64,000 bases of DNA from Bacteroidota bacterium. GTDB lineage: Bacteria > Bacteroidota > Bacteroidia > Flavobacteriales > Weeksellaceae. The position numbers were made by a program, and so were the translations under genes. Position 1 is the first letter of the stretch, and every line of letters starts with the position of its first letter. Positions 59,539 through 64,000 of the stretch are shown piece by piece. Location: NCBI GenBank assembly GCA_023461035.1, contig JAEWOD010000035.1, positions 1 through 64,000 of the forward strand, read 5' to 3'. Below the pieces are notes generated by a model. The model saw nothing but the letters and a program-made list of their open reading frames with translations. It had not been told where the DNA came from and did no database searches.

Positions 59539-60504
59539 TTAAACTCCCTTGTATTTCTTTACTTCTTCGATCAGTTTGGGAACCACTTCAAAAGCATCGC
59601 CCACGATTCCGTAATCGGCAGATTTAAAGAAAGGCGCTTCGGCATCTGAATTGATAACAACGATGGTTTTTGATCCGTTTACACCTGCCAAATGCTGAAT
59701 CGCTCCGGAAATCCCGATGGCTATATACAATTTCGGCGCAATGGCTTTTCCGGTCTGCCCAACATGCTCAGAATGCGGTCTCCATCCGATATCTGCCACC
59801 GGTTTGGAACTTGCTGTAGCTGCCCCCAACAAAGAAGCCAACTCTTCAATCATTCCCCAATTCTCCGGCCCTTTCATCCCACGACCACCTGAAACCACGA
59901 TTTCCGCTTCTTTCAAATCTACTTTGTCTGATGAAGCAAGCTGCACGTTGGTTACTTTTTCTTTTGCATCGGTATCGCTTACCGAAACATTCACAGCCTC
60001 TTCTGTACCGGAAACAGGATTTTCTTTCAGCCCGAATGCGTTTTGCAAAACGGTCAGCACTTTGGATCCGCCTGTAACTTCAACTGTTTCAATTCCTTTT
60101 CCGGAAAAAGCTCTTCTCTCAGCTGTAAAAGGCGCAACATTACTCGGAGCTGAAATCAAATTGGTTACCAAAGTTGAAGATGATTTCAAAGCCAGCAAAG
60201 GCGCAAAGCTTGATGCGTCATTGGTAGCCGGAAGCACGATGGTGTCTCCGTCTTTCAATTCGTTCAGAACTTTTGCATAAGCATTGGGGGAGAAATTTTT
60301 CAAAGCATCGGAAGATACTTTCAAAACTTTATTTGCTCCGTATTTGTACAATGAATCAGAAGATTCCGTCGCATTGATAGCTACGGCCGTCACGGTATCG
60401 CCCGATTTATCTGCGATAGATTTTGCATAAGAAACCGCTTCCAATGCTGCTTTTTTATAATGTCCGTCTGCCGCGGCGGACTCTGCATATACTAAAATTG
60501 ACAT
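59539..60504 (-). CDS. etfA: electron transfer flavoprotein alpha subunit
   Basis: 321 aa. FAD-binding C-terminal domain with VSGGRGMKGPENWGMIEELA, DIGWRPHSEHVGQTGKAIAP and YIAIGISGAIQHLAGVN. Forms a heterodimer with EtfB and carries electrons from acyl-CoA dehydrogenases. Translated 20 bp after etfB. Confidence 0.97.
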   Translation of the reverse strand: MSILVYAESAAADGHYKKAALEAVSYAKSIADKSGDTVTAVAINATESSDSLYKYGANKVLKVSSDALKNFSPNAYAKVLNELKDGDTIVLPATNDASSFAPLLALKSSSTLVTNLISAPSNVAPFTAERRAFSGKGIETVEVTGGSKVLTVLQNAFGLKENPVSGTEEAVNVSVSDTDAKEKVTNVQLASSDKVDLKEAEIVVSGGRGMKGPENWGMIEELASLLGAATASSKPVADIGWRPHSEHVGQTGKAIAPKLYIAIGISGAIQHLAGVNGSKTIVVINSDAEAPFFKSADYGIVGDAFEVVPKLIEEVKKYKGV

Positions 60505-60524
60505 TTTTTCTCTTTTTGGGTTAA

Positions 60525-61271
60525 TTAAATAACTTTTGCTTCTTCGTGTAATAATCTTACCAATTCACCTACATTGTCTTTATCGATCAATGTTACATTT
60601 CCTCTGGAAGGTGGTTTTACATAACCTACCACTTTTAAGTTGGAAGAAGTTTGTTCTGCTTCTATTACATTTAAGGGTTTGGTACGTGCCGCCATGATCC
60701 CACGCATATTGGGAATGCGTAATTCGGTTTCGTCTACCAATCCTTTTTGACCTGCAATCACAACCGGAAATGATGCTGAAATAGTTTCTTTACCACCGTC
60801 AATTTCGCGAACGGCTTCTGCTGTATTTCCTTCCAATTTCAGCCCGACACAACCGTTTATGAATGCGTAATCCAAAATTCCGGCAACAAATCCCGGAACT
60901 TCTCCACCATTATAATCAATGGATTCTTTTCCTGTCAAAACGACATCATAGCCACCTTGTTTGGCAACATTTGCGATCTGGGTCGCAACAAAAAATCCGT
61001 CTCTGGCATCAGCGTTTACACGAATGGCATCATCGGCTCCGATGGCCAATGCCTTTCTCATCACAGGCTCAACCGAAACATCTCCTACGGTAACCACAGT
61101 GATTTTTGCTCCTTGGGTTTCCTGTAATTGAACAGCACGGGTCAAACTGAATTCATCATGCGGATTGATGACAAACTGAACACCGTTTTTATCGAATTCT
61201 TTTCCGTCTGCCGTGAAATTTATTTTTGCAGTAGTATCGGGAACACTACTGATACAAACTAAGATTTTCAT
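60525..61271 (-). CDS. etfB: electron transfer flavoprotein beta subunit
   Basis: 248 aa, with AMP-binding domain features: ISSVPDTTAKINF at the start, INPHDEFSLTRAVQL, VLTGKESIDYNGGEVPGFVAG and ASFPVVIAGQKGLVDETELR. Partner of EtfA, encoded next. Confidence 0.97.
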   Translation of the reverse strand: MKILVCISSVPDTTAKINFTADGKEFDKNGVQFVINPHDEFSLTRAVQLQETQGAKITVVTVGDVSVEPVMRKALAIGADDAIRVNADARDGFFVATQIANVAKQGGYDVVLTGKESIDYNGGEVPGFVAGILDYAFINGCVGLKLEGNTAEAVREIDGGKETISASFPVVIAGQKGLVDETELRIPNMRGIMAARTKPLNVIEAEQTSSNLKVVGYVKPPSRGNVTLIDKDNVGELVRLLHEEAKVI

Positions 61272-61415
61272 TTTATTTGTAATTTAAGTTTTTAAAATTC
61301 CTACAAATTGCCAAACCAAGTTTAAACAATTCATTCTCTTTTTATTAAATTTTTAAAGTTCGTAAATATAGTGAAAAAAATATATTATGCACGCATAGCA
61401 ATTGCAAGATTTTTA

Positions 61416-62252
61416 TCAGTTTTTCACTAAATCCCTTTTTTCTTTTTCAATCTGTTTTTTAAAAACATATTGGGTAATGTAAATGCTGATTTCGTATAAA
61501 ACTACCAATGGAATCGCCGCAATCATCATACTCATAACGTCTGAAGGCGTAATAACCGCTGCGATTACTAAAATAACGACCAACGCGTGTTTGCGGTAGG
61601 TTCTCAAAAATTGAGGTGTCAGTATTCCTATTTTGGCCAGAAAATAAGCGAAAACAGGGAACAAGAAAACCAAGCCCATTCCTAACAGCGTTTGTACAAA
61701 CATAGAAGTATAACCGGAAAGCCGCCATTCGTTTGAAATGCCGAAAGGATTATACGAATAAAGGAATTGTACCGAAAAAGGCAGCATAAAGAAATAACTG
61801 AACAGAACTCCGACCAGAAAGAAAAAACTAACGGCAATGACTGTTCCGTTTGCATGGCTTTTTTCCTTTTCTGTTAATCCCGGTCTTATGAATCTCCAAA
61901 TTTCCCATACCACATAAGGAATGGCCAAAATCAATCCACACAACAAAATTGTATAAATCTGTGAAGTGATTTGGCCGGAAGGATCCAGATTTTTTAATTC
62001 TTTTGTATAATTAAATGATTCCGGATAAATGGGATCCATCCCTAATTTTTCAGCCAAAGAATTCAATAATTGATAGGTAAAAAATTCAGAACGCAACGGC
62101 GCCATGATAAAATTATCCGTTATATAACCCCAAAACACCGCACAAATAATGGCACCGACGAAGATGGCTACAAATGAACGGATCAAATGTCCTCTTAATT
62201 CAAAGATATGACCCAAAAAGGACAACTCTTTTTCCTCCTTATTTTCTGCCAT
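61416..62252 (-). CDS. tatC: Sec-independent translocase protein TatC
   Basis: Twin-arginine receptor/translocase of 278 aa with six membrane helices. FLGHIFELRGHLIRS at the N-terminus and IRPGLTEKEK after the first periplasmic loop are TatC signatures. TatA is not in the window. The start overlaps the kdsD stop by one base (TAATG). Confidence 0.96.
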   Translation of the reverse strand: MAENKEEKELSFLGHIFELRGHLIRSFVAIFVGAIICAVFWGYITDNFIMAPLRSEFFTYQLLNSLAEKLGMDPIYPESFNYTKELKNLDPSGQITSQIYTILLCGLILAIPYVVWEIWRFIRPGLTEKEKSHANGTVIAVSFFFLVGVLFSYFFMLPFSVQFLYSYNPFGISNEWRLSGYTSMFVQTLLGMGLVFLFPVFAYFLAKIGILTPQFLRTYRKHALVVILVIAAVITPSDVMSMMIAAIPLVVLYEISIYITQYVFKKQIEKEKRDLVKN

Positions 62253-63226
62253 TATATTTCTATTCCGTGTTTAATCAATGCGTGTAAATCCAATATCCCG
62301 AAATATTGTTCATTTCTGTCCACCACGACCAATTGACCGATGTTAAAATCCCTCAACTTGTGAAATGCATCTACTGCCTTTTCGTCTTTGTAAACCCTTT
62401 TCGGATGAGAGGTTAATATGTCTTTGGCTAATAAATGCTGGTATTCTTTATGTTTTTGAAGCGTTCTTCTTAAATCTCCGTCCGTGATGACACCGAGTAT
62501 TTCATCGCCATCCAAAACTACCGTAATACCATTTCGGCCGGATGTAAGCGAATCTATCACTTCAAATACAGTAGAATCAGGATTGACAAAAGGACGCTGA
62601 AAGGTATCCATCACATCCTCCACGCTCCAAAGCAATCTTTTTCCCAATGCTCCGCCGGGATGGAATTTTGCAAAATCTTCACCGGTGAAATTTTTCGATT
62701 TCATCAAGGCAACCGCCAGCGCATCTCCCATGACCAATTGTGCGGTCGTACTGGAAGTCGGTGCCAGATTATTGGGACAAGCCTCTTTTGAGACTGTAAT
62801 ATTTAAAATCACATCAGCATGTTTGGCTAAATCGGAATCCAAATTTCCGATCATGGCAATGAGCGAAGAAGCATTCTTTTTTAAAATGGGAGCCAAATCT
62901 TTTATTTCCTGACTATTTCCACTTTTTGAAACACATATTACAACATCTTCATTATCTAACAATCCCAAATCACCATGAATAGCTTCAGCAGCATGTAAAA
63001 ACTGGCTTTTGGTTCCGGTAGAATTAAAAGTTGCCACCATTTTATTGGCAATGTGCGCACTTTTCCCTATGCCGACTACCACAACTTTTCCTTTATTTTC
63101 ATTCAGTAAAGTCACGGCATGAGCAAATTCATCGCCTAAATTTTGAGCAATGTGTAAAAGTTCTGTAATTTCGTCCTGAAAAACAGTTTTTCCAATTTCT
63201 CGAATTTCTTGATTTTTCAAATCCAA
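62252..63226 (-). CDS. kdsD: arabinose-5-phosphate isomerase (KpsF/GutQ family)
   Basis: 324 aa: SIS domain (about 40-180, VVGIGKSAHIANKMVATF, HGDLGLLDNEDVVICVSKSG) and two CBS domains (about 205-265 and 270-324). Makes arabinose 5-phosphate, the first precursor of Kdo; the kdsC-like phosphatase is at 38993. Overlaps the tatC start by one base. Confidence 0.95.
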   Translation of the reverse strand: MDLKNQEIREIGKTVFQDEITELLHIAQNLGDEFAHAVTLLNENKGKVVVVGIGKSAHIANKMVATFNSTGTKSQFLHAAEAIHGDLGLLDNEDVVICVSKSGNSQEIKDLAPILKKNASSLIAMIGNLDSDLAKHADVILNITVSKEACPNNLAPTSSTTAQLVMGDALAVALMKSKNFTGEDFAKFHPGGALGKRLLWSVEDVMDTFQRPFVNPDSTVFEVIDSLTSGRNGITVVLDGDEILGVITDGDLRRTLQKHKEYQHLLAKDILTSHPKRVYKDEKAVDAFHKLRDFNIGQLVVVDRNEQYFGILDLHALIKHGIEI

Positions 63227-63306
63227 AGATTTTGCCTGTAAAGTTTTATTTCGTACTTTAGGTCATTCGACCAAAATTTGATTTTCAACTCATAGAATTG
63301 AAAGGT

Positions 63307-63314
63307 CAAATATA
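63307..63314 (-). promoter_or_regulatory. kdsD-tatC -7 box
   Basis: TATATTTG on the minus strand, 80 bp before the kdsD start, in the gap to recQ. Confidence 0.5.
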
Positions 63315-63359
63315 GGAATTTGGAAAGTAGAAAAAATTAAAATTAGTCTTTTTGTTAAG

Positions 63360-64000
63360 ATGAATAGTTCAACAGAATTATCTTCCTATTTAAAAAAATA
63401 CTTTGGTTTCAACCAATTTAAAGGCCAACAGGAAGAAATTATCAGAAGCCTTCTCAATAAAGAGGATGTTTTTGTACTTATGCCTACAGGTGGAGGGAAA
63501 TCCCTTTGCTATCAATTACCTGCCTTGATTTCAGACGGTGTTGCCATCATTGTTTCTCCGTTGATTGCCCTTATGAAGAACCAAGTCGATGCCGTCAGGG
63601 GAATTTCGTCTGATAATGATGTGGCGCACGTATTAAATTCGTCCTTAAATAAAACGCAAACAAAAAAAGTGATGGATGACATACGCAGCGGCACGACCAA
63701 AATGCTGTATGTCGCTCCCGAATCTCTGACCAAAGAAGAATACACCGATTTTTTTAAAACGGTGTCCATTTCATTTTTTGCCATAGACGAAGCGCATTGT
63801 ATTTCAGAGTGGGGACATGATTTCCGGCCGGAATACCGAAATTTAAAAAACATCATCAATAAAATAGGCGATGCTCCCGTAATTGCATTGACTGCAACAG
63901 CCACACCAAAGGTTCAGGAAGATATCCAAAAAACTTTGGGCATGCAAAATGCAAAAGTTTTTAAAGCTTCTTTTAACCGGCCGAATTTATTTTATGAAGT
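63360..64000 (+). CDS. recQ: RecQ ATP-dependent DNA helicase (5' part; runs off window)
   Basis: 3'-5' superfamily 2 helicase; only the first 213 codons are inside the window, without a stop. Visible: the Q motif region FGFNQFKGQQEEII, Walker A MPTGGGKSLCYQLPAL, motif Ia VSPLIALMKNQVD, DEAH box FAIDEAHCISEWGHDFRPEY, and motif III ALTATATPKVQEDI. It is divergent from kdsD. Confidence 0.95.
   Translation, partial: MNSSTELSSYLKKYFGFNQFKGQQEEIIRSLLNKEDVFVLMPTGGGKSLCYQLPALISDGVAIIVSPLIALMKNQVDAVRGISSDNDVAHVLNSSLNKTQTKKVMDDIRSGTTKMLYVAPESLTKEEYTDFFKTVSISFFAIDEAHCISEWGHDFRPEYRNLKNIINKIGDAPVIALTATATPKVQEDIQKTLGMQNAKVFKASFNRPNLFYE

Overview
The window is AT-rich chromosomal DNA from a member of the Bacteroidota, most likely class Flavobacteriia. 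Three things point there. The gene families include PorT, a type IX secretion (T9SS) cargo protein, TonB-dependent receptors, exosortase F and DUF3857 proteins. About twenty genes carry the Bacteroidota -7 promoter box TAnnTTTG, often only 6-20 nt before the start codon. Neighbourhoods such as ubiE-porT, DUF2520-kdsC-maf, etfBA-bifunctional nuclease and pnp-rpsO are typical of the class. I do not assign a genus.

Layout. 1-1000: DoxX protein and a small hypothetical. 1006-5156: an RNA-repair/RNA-quality-control island made of a WYL regulator, divergent RtcB RNA ligase, a tRNA-like Y-type RNA whose anticodon arm is replaced by a long hairpin, a second structured RNA, and a Ro60/TROVE protein whose tenth codon is an in-frame TGA. 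It sits tail-to-tail with pnp-rpsO (5207-7822). 8000-13550: ubiE-porT, then an aromatic amino-acid block (aromatic-rich leader peptide with attenuator, pheA, DAHP synthase-chorismate mutase) and rsgA. 13556-19998: dtd, two DUF3857 proteins (one with, one without a transglutaminase cysteine), a MazG-like protein, a pentapeptide-repeat protein and aroA. 20054-23851: small conserved proteins, tRNA-Leu(UAG), cbpA-cbpM and a T9SS cargo protein. 23970-33060: a receptor plus HmuY-like lipoprotein pair, Fe-S assembly genes (Mrp, Nfu) and another receptor. 33177-40157: nadC, mdh, an outer-membrane receptor with a stand-alone copy of its regulatory domain, DUF2520, kdsC, maf. 40269-41354: a Fic protein inserted behind maf, flanked by a decayed duplicate of the maf 3' end. 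41490-46000: gyrB, rsmG, free-methionine sulfoxide reductase, exosortase F pair. 46068-50890: a receptor fused to two heavy-metal domains, a Cys/His-rich partner, a MITE-like element, rlmB and a toxin-antitoxin-like pair. 50971-64000: thyA, a chromosomal B1 metallo-beta-lactamase, M1 peptidase, folA, a nucleoside transporter, bifunctional nuclease, etfAB, tatC, kdsD and the start of recQ.

The most interesting system is the RtcB / tRNA-like RNA / Ro60 island. RtcB seals cleaved RNA. Ro60 binds Y RNA and, in Deinococcus, tethers it to PNPase; here the pnp gene is the immediate neighbour. The rtcB and RNA promoters share a CAAATAGA element at the same 24-bp offset from the -7 box, which suggests one regulator, probably the divergent WYL protein. 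A second theme is a family of ~30-47 bp perfect or near-perfect palindromes, one of which lies in frame inside aroA.
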